From Stygiobacter sp. RIFOXYC2_FULL_38_25 (GTDB lineage: Bacteria > Bacteroidota > Ignavibacteria > Ignavibacteriales > Melioribacteraceae): a DNA stretch of 64,000 bases. The DNA lies in NCBI GenBank assembly GCA_001803165.1, contig MHAZ01000017.1, positions 124,001 through 188,000 of the forward strand. The letters are read 5' to 3'. A program made the position numbers and the translations under genes. Positions 55,269 through 64,000 of the stretch are shown one piece after another; within the stretch, counting starts at the first letter, position 1, and each line of letters opens with the position of its first letter. The notes under the pieces are model-generated. The model saw nothing but the letters and a program-made list of their open reading frames with translations. It did no database searches and had not been told where the DNA came from.

Positions 55269-56804
55269 ATGAAAAGAAGAGATTTCTTAAAAAATGTTGG
55301 AATGATTACCGGAGCCGGAGCGGTTTCACTTTCTATCGGCGGAATTCCGATGAGAGCTTTCGCAAAACCATTCATGAATATTCAATCAACGAATGGAAAA
55401 ATTCTGGTTCTCATTCAGTTAAAAGGGGGCAACGATGGGATTAATACAGTAATTCCACTTGATCAATATTCAACTTACGCTAACTATAGACCAACACTAA
55501 AAATATTAGATACAAACGTTGTAAAACTAACGGAAGCAACCGGACTTCATCCGGCGCTTCAACAGTTTCAAACTTTGTATAGTGAAGGAAAACTTTCGCT
55601 CGTTCAAAATGTTGGTTACGCGAGCCCAAACCGTTCTCACTTCCGCGCTACGGATATTTGGCTTTCAGCTTCGGACTCAAACCAGTATTTGTATGATGGC
55701 TGGGTTGCCCGTTATCTATTAAAAACATTTCCGACTTTTCCCGGTACGCCTCCAGCTCACCCAATGGGAATACAGCTAAGTTCTGTTCCTTCCGGTTTGT
55801 TTGATAGTGACAATGGCGGGTTGGCTGTAAACTTTAGCGATCCGAATGCATTCTATACTTTGGTAAGTGGAATGACAGCCGATACTGATCCGCCGCCAGC
55901 TACAATTGCCGGTGATGAATTAAAATTCTTGAAAGAAGTTGCCGCGCTCTCAATGCAATATGCCGGAGTGATTAAAGAGAAAGCTGATAAAGGAAATCCA
56001 ACTTCAACCTATCCAACTTCTCGTTTGGGACCACAATTAAAAATTGTTGCGGATTTAATTCTCGGCGGTCTTGAAACGCCGGTTTATCTAACGCAGCTTG
56101 ATGGATTTGACACTCACTCGAATCAATTAACAACGCAGCAAACTTTGTTTCAAAATCTTGCTGATTCTGTCATGGCGTTTCAGCGAGATATTGAAAAAGC
56201 CGGACTAGCTGATAAAGTTGTGATTATGACTTTCTCTGAGTTTGGCAGAAGAGTAAAGGAAAACGCTAGTGCTGGAACAGACCATGGTGCTGCTCTTCCA
56301 TTGTTTGTAATAGGAAAAGGAGTGCAAGGCGGAATAATTGGTGCTAACGCAAACTTGAGCAGCCTGGATGGCAACGGCGATATTAAATTCGCTTATGACT
56401 ATCGCCAGATATACACAAGTATTCTTAAAGATCATTTTGGAATGACAACAACGGAAGTGAAAGATATTCTGCTAAAAGACTTTACAACTCTACCTATCTT
56501 AAAGCCTACTACAGATATACAAGATTACGATTCTATACCAACGGAATTTTCTTTGGCTCAGAATTATCCTAATCCGTTCAATCCAACAACTACAATCCAT
56601 TATCAACTGTCTGAGTTCGCCAACGTTTCATTGAAAGTATATGATGTATTAGGTAACGAAATAGCTACTCTGGTAGATCAATCCCAGCACGCCGGAAAAT
56701 ATAATGTTAGGTTTGATGGAAGCCGGCTTGCGAGCGGAACATACATTTATACATTAAGAACAAATAGCTTCACTCAAACAAAAAAAATGTTACTGGTTAA
56801 GTAA
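55269..56804 (+). CDS. DUF1501 protein with Tat signal and T9SS sorting domain
   Basis: This 511-residue protein opens with a twin-arginine signal ('MKRRDFLKNVGMITGAGAVSLS') and continues as DUF1501 ('LVLIQLKGGNDGINTVIPL', 'NRSHFRATDIWLSA', 'DGFDTHSNQLTTQ', 'TFSEFGRRVKENASAGTDHGAALPLFVIG'). These last segments resemble sulfatase/alkaline-phosphatase-like metal sites. The final 85 residues are a T9SS sorting domain ('LAQNYPNPFNPTTTIHYQLS' to 'KKMLLVK'). A Tat signal combined with T9SS export is unusual: the protein would fold in the cytoplasm and then be sorted across the outer membrane. It is paired with the DUF1800 gene upstream. Confidence 0.9.
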   Translation: MKRRDFLKNVGMITGAGAVSLSIGGIPMRAFAKPFMNIQSTNGKILVLIQLKGGNDGINTVIPLDQYSTYANYRPTLKILDTNVVKLTEATGLHPALQQFQTLYSEGKLSLVQNVGYASPNRSHFRATDIWLSASDSNQYLYDGWVARYLLKTFPTFPGTPPAHPMGIQLSSVPSGLFDSDNGGLAVNFSDPNAFYTLVSGMTADTDPPPATIAGDELKFLKEVAALSMQYAGVIKEKADKGNPTSTYPTSRLGPQLKIVADLILGGLETPVYLTQLDGFDTHSNQLTTQQTLFQNLADSVMAFQRDIEKAGLADKVVIMTFSEFGRRVKENASAGTDHGAALPLFVIGKGVQGGIIGANANLSSLDGNGDIKFAYDYRQIYTSILKDHFGMTTTEVKDILLKDFTTLPILKPTTDIQDYDSIPTEFSLAQNYPNPFNPTTTIHYQLSEFANVSLKVYDVLGNEIATLVDQSQHAGKYNVRFDGSRLASGTYIYTLRTNSFTQTKKMLLVK

Positions 56805-56816
56805 CAAGGAGAAACA

Positions 56817-57194
56817 ATGAAAGTAAAAGCAATCTTTGTAATCGCGGTTATGTTTGTTTTGTCACTGGCTGCAAATTCTTACGCGCAAATGGGGGGCGGA
56901 ATGAATCCGCAAGAAAGAATGAAAAGAACTTTGGAAGAATTAAAAACGAGATTAACATTAACAGATGCTCAGTTCGCAAAAGCTGATACAATTCTGCAAG
57001 CACAAACTGCCGAGATGACGAAAATTAGAGAGAGCAGCGGCGGCGATAGAGAAGCTATGCGTTCAGCTATTATGGATTTGCGTGCAAAAACGGATAAACA
57101 AATTGAAGCTATTCTAACAGATGAACAGAAAGTTGAGTATAAAAAACTGCAAGAAGAAAGAGCTCAGCGTATGCAAGGTATGGGAAGAGGGTAA
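56817..57194 (+). CDS. Spy/CpxP-like small periplasmic protein
   Basis: This 125-residue protein has a signal peptide ('MKVKAIFVIAVMFVLSLAANSYAQ') followed by a Gly/Met patch and a helical region with two repeats of the LTxxQ pattern ('LTLTDAQFAKADTIL' and 'ILTDEQKVEYKKLQEER'). This is the Spy/CpxP layout, whose members act as periplasmic chaperones or metal-stress sensors. AAGGAG is visible before the ATG, 12 bases after the DUF1501 stop, so it is probably the last gene of that operon. Confidence 0.82.
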   Translation: MKVKAIFVIAVMFVLSLAANSYAQMGGGMNPQERMKRTLEELKTRLTLTDAQFAKADTILQAQTAEMTKIRESSGGDREAMRSAIMDLRAKTDKQIEAILTDEQKVEYKKLQEERAQRMQGMGRG

Positions 57195-57205
57195 TCTTGA
57201 TAATA

Positions 57206-57256
57206 GATGCTGGATACTGGATGAATTTCTAAATCTAGTATCCAGTATCAAGCATC
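57206..57256. terminator. Inverted repeat between convergent genes
   Basis: GATGCTGGATACTGG (57206-57220) and CCAGTATCAAGCATC (57242-57256) are inverted copies with 14 of 15 matches. The position between the ends of a + and a - strand gene suits a bidirectional terminator, though no long T-run follows. The TGGATACTGGAT-like motif also recurs just beyond the arms (ATCCAG). Confidence 0.5.
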
Positions 57257-57267
57257 CAGAATCCAGC

Positions 57268-59193
57268 TTACAAACTAAAATTCAATCCAAAGTAGAGACT
57301 TCTTCCAAGTGTTCCGTAGAAAAGTACTTCTTCGTATTTCTTATCGAATAGATTTTCAACACGGGCATTTAATGCCAAATTTTCCAGCAATTGATAGCTT
57401 GCGGCGAAATTTACCAACAAGTAATCCGGCATTGTAATTCGCTTAACCGGATACGCACCAAAGTCTTTGTCCTCTCGCTTGCCAACATATCTAAGAGATA
57501 AATTCAGATTCAGCGCTTCCATCATTTTATAATTTGTATTGATCGAAAGCTGATGCTTCGGTCTGCGCAAAAGCTGGTTGCCAAAATCCGCGCTTTGTTC
57601 CGATTCATCTTTAGTTTCGGTAAAAGTATAGCTTGCGTTGAAGGCTAAATCGTTGTTCAGTCTTGCTACTCCTGTGATTTCCACACCGCTTGTTTTAGCT
57701 TTAGCAATGTTGATTGTTCTAAAATTTGCATCAAAGCCGAACATATCTGTGAGTTGCAGATTGAAATATGTTACACCAACAAAAAATTTCTGACCGCCGA
57801 AAGATTGTTCAACGCCAAAATCCCAACCTTTACTTTTTTCCGGTTTCAAATCCGGATTGCCAAACGTAGGATCGAAAATATAAAACAGTGATGGCGCTTT
57901 GAATCCACTGCCGTATGTAGCTTTAATTTTTGTATTAGTTGAAGTGATGTAATAAGCCGGCGCAATTCTAAAAGTTGTTATGCTTCCAAACTTTTGGTTT
58001 TTATCGTAACGCAAGCCAACGGTTGCAAAGAGTGAGTTTTCTATGTTTAGCTGATCTTGCAAGTACAAGCCGGTGTTGCGCATAGATTCGCGCGGGAAAA
58101 CGCTTTCAAATGGTCCCCATTCACTTGTAGAGAAATAGCTTGTAGTTGCGCTTTCGGTTTCACTTTCAATACCGAACGTAATTAAGTTGTTTGGAATTGC
58201 CGAGATGTTATTCTGCCAATCAATTTTGAATCGGGAAGCGTTGTTAAAAGCATCGGAAGAAGTTGAAGGATGAGCTTGATCAACAAGATCGAGCGAGTTG
58301 CTGAACCGCTTAATATATGTCGCCGATAAATTTTGCTGCCATGCGCTATCAAAAGAAAGAGCAGCAAGATTCGCTTTTATAATGTTTTCTTCTTGTTTGT
58401 ATGTGTTGTTCGGATCGTCGCCAAGTTTTTCGTTCTGGTCTAGATCTACTTTCGTCTTTTGAAATTTGTAAATCAATCCGGCTTTCCAATTCTCGTTTAT
58501 ATCTAAATCCAACCGGGAAGAAAAAGCGCTGTTGGAAAAACCGTCTTTCTCTTTGTTCCCATATATAGAATTCGCTGCGGAAACTCCATCGCTTCCGCTT
58601 TGCGAAGCAACAACCGCGTAGCTAAGTTTTCCGAATCCACCGAGAGCTGAAAGATTGCTTCTGTAATAATTGTTTGCACCGCCTTCTCCTTCAAAACCAA
58701 ATTGTTGTTTTCCATTTCCTCTTTTGGTTATGATATTGATTACTCCGGCAATTGCGTCCGATCCGTAAAGAGTGCTTTGGGGTCCGCGCACCACTTCAAT
58801 TCTATCAATCTCTTTAGCGTTGAGAGAAGAAAAATCGAAAGCGTTGTTTGGCGAAGAAGGATCGTTCATTTCTACACCGTCTAAAATTACAAGAGTATGA
58901 TTTGAATTTGCGCCGCGCATTGTAACGTAGGTTAATTTTCCCGGTCCCCCTTGTTGAGAAACAGAAATGCCCGGCACATCTCGGAGAATATCAACAACAG
59001 TCTTTAATTGTTTCTGCTGGATTACTTCCGAAGTGACAACAGAAACAGAGCTGCCGATTGCATAATAAGGCGTTGCAGTTTTTGTAGCGGAAACTAGAAC
59101 TTCGTTAAGAGTTGTCCTAACAGAATCCGATTGAGAAAAAGTTAAGTGAGTTGCGATTAGAAAGACCGCAGAGATTTTGAAAATGTTTTTCAT
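57268..59193 (-). CDS. btuB: BtuB-like TonB-dependent receptor (cobalamin uptake)
   Basis: The 641-residue receptor is on the minus strand. It has a signal peptide (about 1-20), a TonB-box-like stretch ('TTLNEVLVSATKT'), a plug ('VVDILRDVPGISVSQQGGPGKLTYVTMRG', 'DRIEVVRGPQSTLYGSDAIAGVINIITKRG') and a barrel ending 'GRSLYFGLNFSL'. The 'EVLVSATKT...VDILRDVPG' layout and length are typical of BtuB-class receptors. The strongest evidence is the cobalamin riboswitch in its leader, which places it in B12 uptake. AAGGAGT precedes the ATG. No BtuFCD genes are adjacent, so they must lie elsewhere. It is the only clear minus-strand gene in the window. Confidence 0.9.
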   Translation of the reverse strand: MKNIFKISAVFLIATHLTFSQSDSVRTTLNEVLVSATKTATPYYAIGSSVSVVTSEVIQQKQLKTVVDILRDVPGISVSQQGGPGKLTYVTMRGANSNHTLVILDGVEMNDPSSPNNAFDFSSLNAKEIDRIEVVRGPQSTLYGSDAIAGVINIITKRGNGKQQFGFEGEGGANNYYRSNLSALGGFGKLSYAVVASQSGSDGVSAANSIYGNKEKDGFSNSAFSSRLDLDINENWKAGLIYKFQKTKVDLDQNEKLGDDPNNTYKQEENIIKANLAALSFDSAWQQNLSATYIKRFSNSLDLVDQAHPSTSSDAFNNASRFKIDWQNNISAIPNNLITFGIESETESATTSYFSTSEWGPFESVFPRESMRNTGLYLQDQLNIENSLFATVGLRYDKNQKFGSITTFRIAPAYYITSTNTKIKATYGSGFKAPSLFYIFDPTFGNPDLKPEKSKGWDFGVEQSFGGQKFFVGVTYFNLQLTDMFGFDANFRTINIAKAKTSGVEITGVARLNNDLAFNASYTFTETKDESEQSADFGNQLLRRPKHQLSINTNYKMMEALNLNLSLRYVGKREDKDFGAYPVKRITMPDYLLVNFAASYQLLENLALNARVENLFDKKYEEVLFYGTLGRSLYFGLNFSL

Positions 59194-59371
59194 AGAAGTT
59201 ACTCCTTTGAAAATGGAAATGGAAAATCCATTCCGAATTAGAAGAAATAACTTCGTGGGAGTTTAAGTCCGGAGAACCCGAACCGATTTGAAACGAAAAG
59301 TGATTGTAAAATTCGTAAATCAAAACCCTACCCGCGAAGGTTAAGCCCGATGGCTTGTTGATTAAATTTTT

Positions 59372-59531
59372 GCGGCAGGTCTCCTGGCTTGAGACATCGA
59401 ATAACGCCTTCCCGTCCCGATTTATCGGGACAGTGGCTTTGTGTTAAACGAACTTTTAGCGTCTCTTACAGTTGCGCGTCAGCACCGGATTCTTCGCTTC
59501 CTTAGATATAACGAACCACCGGTTTCCCTAT
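59372..59531 (-). promoter_or_regulatory. Cobalamin (AdoCbl) riboswitch
   Basis: Read on the minus strand it shows, in order, the conserved blocks GGGAAACCGGTG, AATCCGGTGCTGACGCGC, AACTGTAAGAG, GCCACTG, CGGGAAGGCG and the B12-box-region AAGCCAGGAGACCTGCC (at about 59373-59389). These are the standard elements of the class I cobalamin riboswitch. It lies 180 bases upstream of btuB. Between the two, AAGCC/GGCTT (59343-59356) and neighbouring AACC/GGTT stems could form the expression platform. B12 binding should lower btuB expression. Confidence 0.95.
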
Positions 59532-59782
59532 TAAGTTGTAACACCACAAAATTGTAAAGAACTACGGCGCTAAGTTAGAAAAGCATATTCAACATTACAA
59601 CAAAAAGAATTTTTCTTTATTGGCGCTTGAGTTGGAAAAAATATTGAATAGCTTTATTTTGCCTCAAGAATAAAAAATATGCAGAACGTGAACATTCTGA
59701 AAAAATCTTCTTATGATACGGCTCTCATTGCAGCCCACAAAAAAACATTTCAACTAATCCACTTTAAAATAGGAGTACTTTA
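59532..59782. other. Divergent intergenic region before the sdh operon
   Basis: This AT-rich stretch separates the btuB leader (minus strand) from sdhC (plus strand) and must hold promoters for both. I see no box pair I can defend. Only the Shine-Dalgarno sequence AGGAG of sdhC (about 59771-59775) is clear. Confidence 0.5.
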
Positions 59783-60454
59783 ATGAGCTGGTTTACAAAA
59801 GCTTTGAACTCATCTATTGGGAAAAAGTTTGTAATGGCTCTTACCGGTATCTGTTTGATCTTATTTCTGATCATTCACATGGTTAACAACTTAACATTAT
59901 TTGCCGGTCCGGAGCTGTTCAATACAGTTGTGAAAAATTTAGACGGTATTAAACCGTTGATCCGTGTAATTGAAGTTATCTTAGCTTCAATTTTCATTCT
60001 GCACATCTTTAATGGAGTTAAACTTTGGCTTGAAAACAAGAAAGCCAGACCGGAACCTTATGCAGTTAACGGTTCTTCAAAAAATTCTACGCTTCTTTCA
60101 AGAACTATGATATGGAGCGGGAGTGTTGTGTTCATTTTCTTAGTTATTCACTTAAGAACAATGTGGATTTCATTTAACTTTGGTGAAGCTCATCATTCCG
60201 ACCATAAGTATTACGAGTTTGTAGCTAAATCTTTCTCTGATCCGGTCTATTCTGTTTTCTATATAGTTGCAATGATTATACTCGGTTTCCATCTTAATCA
60301 TGGTTTCCAGAGCGCGTTTCAAACTTTTGGCTGGAACAACACAAAATATTTTCCAATTGTTGAAAAGGTTGGATTTTTCTACGCTTGGATTATGGCGCTT
60401 CTCTTCGCTGCAATTCCGGTTTACTTTTTATTTTTCTACGGAGGTAACGTATGA
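59783..60454 (+). CDS. sdhC: Succinate dehydrogenase/fumarate reductase cytochrome b subunit
   Basis: This 223-residue integral membrane protein has five hydrophobic segments ('[19 protein letters not shown]', '[19 protein letters not shown]', '[16 protein letters not shown]', '[17 protein letters not shown]', '[17 protein letters not shown]'). Each of the first four contains one or more His, consistent with the di-haem type b cytochrome of Bacteroidetes-like complex II, which needs no separate SdhD. It passes electrons to quinone. It overlaps sdhA by four bases (ATGA). AGGAG precedes the start. Confidence 0.93.
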   Translation: MSWFTKALNSSIGKKFVMALTGICLILFLIIHMVNNLTLFAGPELFNTVVKNLDGIKPLIRVIEVILASIFILHIFNGVKLWLENKKARPEPYAVNGSSKNSTLLSRTMIWSGSVVFIFLVIHLRTMWISFNFGEAHHSDHKYYEFVAKSFSDPVYSVFYIVAMIILGFHLNHGFQSAFQTFGWNNTKYFPIVEKVGFFYAWIMALLFAAIPVYFLFFYGGNV

Positions 60455-62361
60455 TAAAGCTCGATGCTAAAATTCCGGAAGGACCAATTAAAGATAAATG
60501 GACGAATCACAAATTCAATATGAAGCTTGTGAATCCGGCTAACAAAAGAAAGTATGATATTATAGTTGTTGGCAGCGGACTTGCCGGCGCATCTGCCGCT
60601 GCAAGTTTGGGAGAACTTGGTTACAATGTTAAAGTGATTACATTTCACGATAGCCCGCGCCGCGCGCACAGTATTGCCGCTCAAGGCGGAATCAACGCAG
60701 CAAAAAATTATCAGAACGATGGAGACTCTGTTTATAGATTATTTTACGATACTGTTAAAGGCGGCGACTTCCGTGCTCGTGAAGCAAACGTTTACCGCTT
60801 GGCAGAAGTTAGCAACAATATTATTGATCAATGCGTTGCTCAAGGTGTTCCATTCGCAAGAGATTACGGCGGATTGTTAGACAACCGTTCTTTCGGCGGC
60901 GCGCTTGTTTCAAGAACATTTTATGCAAGAGGACAAACCGGACAGCAATTACTTCTTGGCGCTTACAGCGCGATGAACAGACAAATTGCGCTCGGCAAAG
61001 TTAAAGTTTACGCACGCAGAGAAATGCTTGATGTAGTTTTAGTTGATGGAGTTGCAAAAGGGGTTGTTTGCAGAAATCTACTTAATGGTGAAATTGAAAA
61101 ATATTCTGCTCACGCTGTAGTTTTAGCAACCGGCGGATACGCTAACGTTTTCTTCCTTTCTACCAATGCGATGAACTGCAACACTACTGCGATTTGGCGC
61201 GCGCATAAAAAAGGCGCTGCGTTTGCAAATCCTTGCTACACACAAATTCACCCAACATGTTTGCCGGTTCACGGAGAAAATCAATCTAAGCTTACATTGA
61301 TGAGCGAAAGCTTACGTAACGATGGAAGAATTTGGGTTTCCAAAATTAAAGGTGATATGCGCAAGCCTAATGATATTCCGGAAGAAGAGCGAGATTATTA
61401 TCTCGAAAGAAAATATCCAACTTACGGCAACCTTTCTCCGCGCGATATTTCTTCTCGCGCAGCAAAAGAAGCTGTTGATGATGGACGCGGCGCTCAAGGT
61501 AGAGATTCTGTTTATCTAGATTTCCGCGATGCAATTAAACGCCTTGGTCAAAATGTAATTGAAGAACGCTATGGAAACTTGTTCGAGATGTATGAAACAA
61601 TTACCGGCGAAAATCCATACAAGATACCGATGCAAATTTATCCTGCGCCTCATTACACAATGGGCGGCTTGTGGGTAGATTATAATTTGATGAGCTCAAT
61701 ACCGGGCTTATTCGTTGCCGGTGAAGCTAACTTTAGCGATCACGGTGCAAACCGCTTAGGCGCAAGTGCGTTAATGCAAGGTTTGGCAGACGGTTATTTT
61801 GTTCTTCCTTTTACTGTCAGTAATTATCTCGCCGGCGATAAACCAACATTAGTAAAAGAAGATCATCCGGAATTTGTTGCTGTTGCAAAAAGTATTGATG
61901 ATATGACCAACAAACTTCTTTCTATAAAAGGAAAGAGAACCGTTGATGATATTCACAAACAGCTTGGCAGATTGATGTGGAATAAAGTTGGTATGGCTCG
62001 TAACGAAAAAGGATTGAAAGAAGTTATTGGTGAAATTGCACAACTCCGTGAAGAATTCTGGAAGAATGTAAATGTTGTTGGCGATGCAAAAGATGTTAAC
62101 CAATGTTTGGAAAGAGCCGGACGTTTGGCAGATTATCTTGAACTTGGCGAATTGATGGCTGTTGATTCACTTCACAGGAATGAATCTTGCGGCGGACACT
62201 TCCGTACTGAATATCAAACTGAAGAAGGTGAAGCCTTACGCGATGATGAAAACTTTGCTTACGTCGGCGCCTGGGAATACATAGAAGCCGGTAAATGGGA
62301 ACTCAACAAAGAACCATTGGAATTTGAGAATATTCATTTAGCTACAAGGAGTTATAAATAA
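60451..62361 (+). CDS. sdhA: Succinate dehydrogenase/fumarate reductase flavoprotein subunit
   Basis: This 636-residue flavoprotein has the FAD-binding motif '[22 protein letters not shown]' and the covalent-FAD histidine H73 in '[14 protein letters not shown]'. It also has 'CTRFHSIAA'-equivalent spacing, '[15 protein letters not shown]', '[11 protein letters not shown]', '[14 protein letters not shown]' and '[14 protein letters not shown]...[32 protein letters not shown]'. It oxidises succinate or reduces fumarate on the cytoplasmic face. It overlaps sdhC by four bases. An unrelated nuclease gene follows eight bases downstream, before sdhB. Confidence 0.96.
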   Translation: MIKLDAKIPEGPIKDKWTNHKFNMKLVNPANKRKYDIIVVGSGLAGASAAASLGELGYNVKVITFHDSPRRAHSIAAQGGINAAKNYQNDGDSVYRLFYDTVKGGDFRAREANVYRLAEVSNNIIDQCVAQGVPFARDYGGLLDNRSFGGALVSRTFYARGQTGQQLLLGAYSAMNRQIALGKVKVYARREMLDVVLVDGVAKGVVCRNLLNGEIEKYSAHAVVLATGGYANVFFLSTNAMNCNTTAIWRAHKKGAAFANPCYTQIHPTCLPVHGENQSKLTLMSESLRNDGRIWVSKIKGDMRKPNDIPEEERDYYLERKYPTYGNLSPRDISSRAAKEAVDDGRGAQGRDSVYLDFRDAIKRLGQNVIEERYGNLFEMYETITGENPYKIPMQIYPAPHYTMGGLWVDYNLMSSIPGLFVAGEANFSDHGANRLGASALMQGLADGYFVLPFTVSNYLAGDKPTLVKEDHPEFVAVAKSIDDMTNKLLSIKGKRTVDDIHKQLGRLMWNKVGMARNEKGLKEVIGEIAQLREEFWKNVNVVGDAKDVNQCLERAGRLADYLELGELMAVDSLHRNESCGGHFRTEYQTEEGEALRDDENFAYVGAWEYIEAGKWELNKEPLEFENIHLATRSYK

Positions 62362-62369
62362 TTGTAGCT

Positions 62370-63392
62370 ATGAAGGAAAACAAACGAAATAGTGTTGGAG
62401 TTAAGAAAAACTATTCTTCACTTGTTGAAGATATAGGTGAGCTGCTTAAAGCCGGAAGAAAACAATTTTATTCTTCTGCCAACACTATTCTTGTACGCAC
62501 ATATTGGCAAATTGGAAAACGAATTGTTGAATTTGAACAAGGCGGCAAAGAGAAATCAGTTTACGGCTCGAAGTTGTTAGATGTTCTTTCGCAAGATCTG
62601 AAATCTAAGTATGGTAAAGGGTTTAGCAGAACTAATCTTGTTTTTGTTCGGCTTTTGTATATCAATTACCGAAAAAGTCAGACACTGTCTGACCAATTGA
62701 GTTGGTCGCATTATGTTGAATTATTAAGTATTGAAGATGATCTTGCGCGAAGCTTTTATGAGAAGCAAACGCTTATTGAAAAGTGGAGTGTACGTGAACT
62801 GAGAAGGCAAATTAATTCTGCTCTTTTTCAACGGCTTGCTCTAAGCAAAGATAAAAAAGGAATTTTAGAGCTTTCTAAAAAAGGAAAGAAGATTAAAACG
62901 GAAGATGATATAGTTAAAGATCCGTATGTTCTTGAGTTTCTAAAAATTCCGCAGTCTCACAAGTATTCCGAAAAAGAACTTGAGCAGAAGCTAATAGAAA
63001 ATCTTCAACTCTTTCTGCTTGAACTTGGAAAAGGCTTCGCTTTTGTCGCAAGACAGTTTAGGATTACCCTTGATAATACACACTATTACGTTGATCTTGT
63101 TTTCTATAACATTGCTTTGAAATGCTATGTCTTGATTGATCTTAAACTTGGTAAAGCTTCTCATCTTGACGTAGGGCAAATGAATCTTTATCTCAACTAC
63201 TTTAAGAAAGAAGAGATTTTCGCTGGAGATAGCCAACCTATTGGAATTATACTAGCTACGGAAAAAGATAATGTTTTAGTAGAATATGCTCTCGGCGGGA
63301 TTTCCAATAAACTATTTGTTTCCAAATATTTGCTCTATTTACCGGATAAAACTTTGCTCGAAGAAAAAATTAAAGGTTTATTAACAAAATAA
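62370..63392 (+). CDS. DUF1016/YhcG-type PDDEXK nuclease
   Basis: The 340-residue protein has an N-terminal helical domain ('SSLVEDIGELLKAGRKQFYSSANTILVRTYWQIGKRIVEFEQGG', 'LSWSHYVELLSIED', 'WSVRELRRQINSALFQRL') and a C-terminal PDDEXK-like nuclease fold. Candidate catalytic residues are D242 ('YYVDLVFY') and D257-K259 ('LIDLKLG'). This matches the YhcG/DUF1016 family, in which the role is uncertain; members occur near restriction and defence genes. It lies between sdhA and sdhB, eight bases after sdhA and 25 bases before sdhB, in the same direction, so it would be transcribed with the sdh operon. The codon use and context look ordinary, but such an insertion in sdh is unexpected. Confidence 0.9.
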   Translation: MKENKRNSVGVKKNYSSLVEDIGELLKAGRKQFYSSANTILVRTYWQIGKRIVEFEQGGKEKSVYGSKLLDVLSQDLKSKYGKGFSRTNLVFVRLLYINYRKSQTLSDQLSWSHYVELLSIEDDLARSFYEKQTLIEKWSVRELRRQINSALFQRLALSKDKKGILELSKKGKKIKTEDDIVKDPYVLEFLKIPQSHKYSEKELEQKLIENLQLFLLELGKGFAFVARQFRITLDNTHYYVDLVFYNIALKCYVLIDLKLGKASHLDVGQMNLYLNYFKKEEIFAGDSQPIGIILATEKDNVLVEYALGGISNKLFVSKYLLYLPDKTLLEEKIKGLLTK

Positions 63393-63417
63393 AGTTTGAT
63401 AAACAGTAGGAGATTAA

Positions 63418-64000
63418 ATGAACGTTGAAAAATTAAATCTAACTCTTAAAATCTGGCGGCAGAAAAGCATTAACACGCCGGGTAGTTTTGTAGAATATAA
63501 AATTTCTGTTTCACCCGATTCATCATTCTTAGAAATGTTGGATGATTTGAACAACGATTTGGAAAGCAAGAATCTTGAACCGGTTGCTTTTGAAAGCGAT
63601 TGCCGCGAAGGTATTTGCGGGACTTGCGATTTGGTTATTCAAGGTCAGCCGCACGGACCCGTTCCCAAAATTGCAACTTGCCAGCTTCACATGCGCAACT
63701 TTAGAGACGGCGAAACAATTTGGGTAGAACCTTTCCGCGCTAAAGCTTTTCCAATCATCAAAGACTTAATTGTTGATAGAACCGCTCTGGATAAAATTCA
63801 GCAAGCTGGCGGATTTATTTCCGTTAACACCGGCAGCGTACCTGATGGCAACGCGATTCCAATTCCAAAAGATCATGCTGGTTTATCAATGGATGCAGCC
63901 GCTTGCATCGGTTGCGGTGCGTGTGTTGCGGCTTGTAAAAATGCATCTGCAATGTTGTTTGTAAGCGCAAAGGTTTCTCAGTTTGCTCTGTTGCCGCAAG
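63418..64000 (+). CDS. sdhB: Succinate dehydrogenase/fumarate reductase iron-sulfur subunit, partial
   Basis: The gene starts at ATG 63418 behind TAGGAGA and runs off the right edge, with 194 codons present. The ferredoxin-like domain has [2Fe-2S] ligands in '[17 protein letters not shown]' and later '[10 protein letters not shown]'. A [4Fe-4S] motif follows as '[13 protein letters not shown]'. This is the electron link between the flavoprotein and the cytochrome subunit of complex II. The end and remaining cluster ligands are outside the window. Confidence 0.95.
   Translation, partial: MNVEKLNLTLKIWRQKSINTPGSFVEYKISVSPDSSFLEMLDDLNNDLESKNLEPVAFESDCREGICGTCDLVIQGQPHGPVPKIATCQLHMRNFRDGETIWVEPFRAKAFPIIKDLIVDRTALDKIQQAGGFISVNTGSVPDGNAIPIPKDHAGLSMDAAACIGCGACVAACKNASAMLFVSAKVSQFALLPQ

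Overview
The window looks like a chromosomal segment of a member of the Ignavibacteria (Bacteroidota/Chlorobiota group). Four things suggest this. Several secreted proteins end in a type IX secretion (T9SS) sorting domain with the 'NYPNPFNP' signature. A PorV/PorQ-family outer-membrane protein is present. Secreted enzymes carry the 'RGVCW...YYVRAYA' extracellular module. Purine-rich Shine-Dalgarno sequences (AAGGAG, GGAGA) precede many starts, whereas Bacteroidetes proper mostly lack them. No rRNA, tRNA, CRISPR array, integrase or transposase gene was seen. All clear genes are on the + strand except the btuB-like receptor.

Layout. 1-1.6 kb: end of a hybrid histidine kinase, a MITE-like palindromic repeat and one doubtful small ORF. 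1.6-5.7 kb: a compact three-gene cluster (opine dehydrogenase, B12-binding mutase-like protein, asparagine-synthetase-like ligase without the glutaminase cysteine), followed by a decayed GNAT/nitrilase gene. 6.1-18.2 kb: an osmotic and salt-stress island with an MscS channel, a membrane-anchored HAMP/trehalose-6-phosphate synthase fusion, OtsB, DUF5752, TreT, TreZ, a small secreted protein, NhaA and a ClC transporter. 18.3-22.3 kb: a class IV aminotransferase and a LytS kinase / degenerate LytS-like protein / LytTR regulator cassette. 22.5-37.5 kb: a pectin-related, T9SS-linked locus with pectinesterase, pectate lyase, TonB receptor, large secreted protein, PorV/PorQ protein, esterase and Tat-exported oxidoreductase.

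37.7-47.6 kb: a signalling block of two PAS-rich kinases, a LytTR regulator, a REC-kinase, CheW and a methyl-accepting protein, with no CheA. 47.8-57.2 kb: transhydrogenase SthA with a transglutaminase-like partner, an M14-like peptidase, a lipoprotein, a DUF1800/DUF1501 export pair and a Spy/CpxP-like protein. 57.3-59.5 kb, minus strand: a BtuB-like receptor under a cobalamin riboswitch. 59.8-64 kb: a succinate dehydrogenase operon sdhC-sdhA-[DUF1016-type nuclease]-sdhB, with sdhB running off the end.

The most promising candidate for an undescribed system is the 1606-5727 cluster. An opine-forming enzyme, a B12-dependent rearrangement enzyme and a Cys-less amide or lactam-forming ligase would make a plausible short pathway to a modified amino acid. 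Other notable points are the membrane-tethered trehalose synthase, the kinase/pseudokinase pair, a nuclease gene inside the sdh operon, and several short palindromic repeat elements. One of those repeats lies in frame inside a T9SS sorting domain. All functional statements rest on reading the translations by eye; no database search was run.
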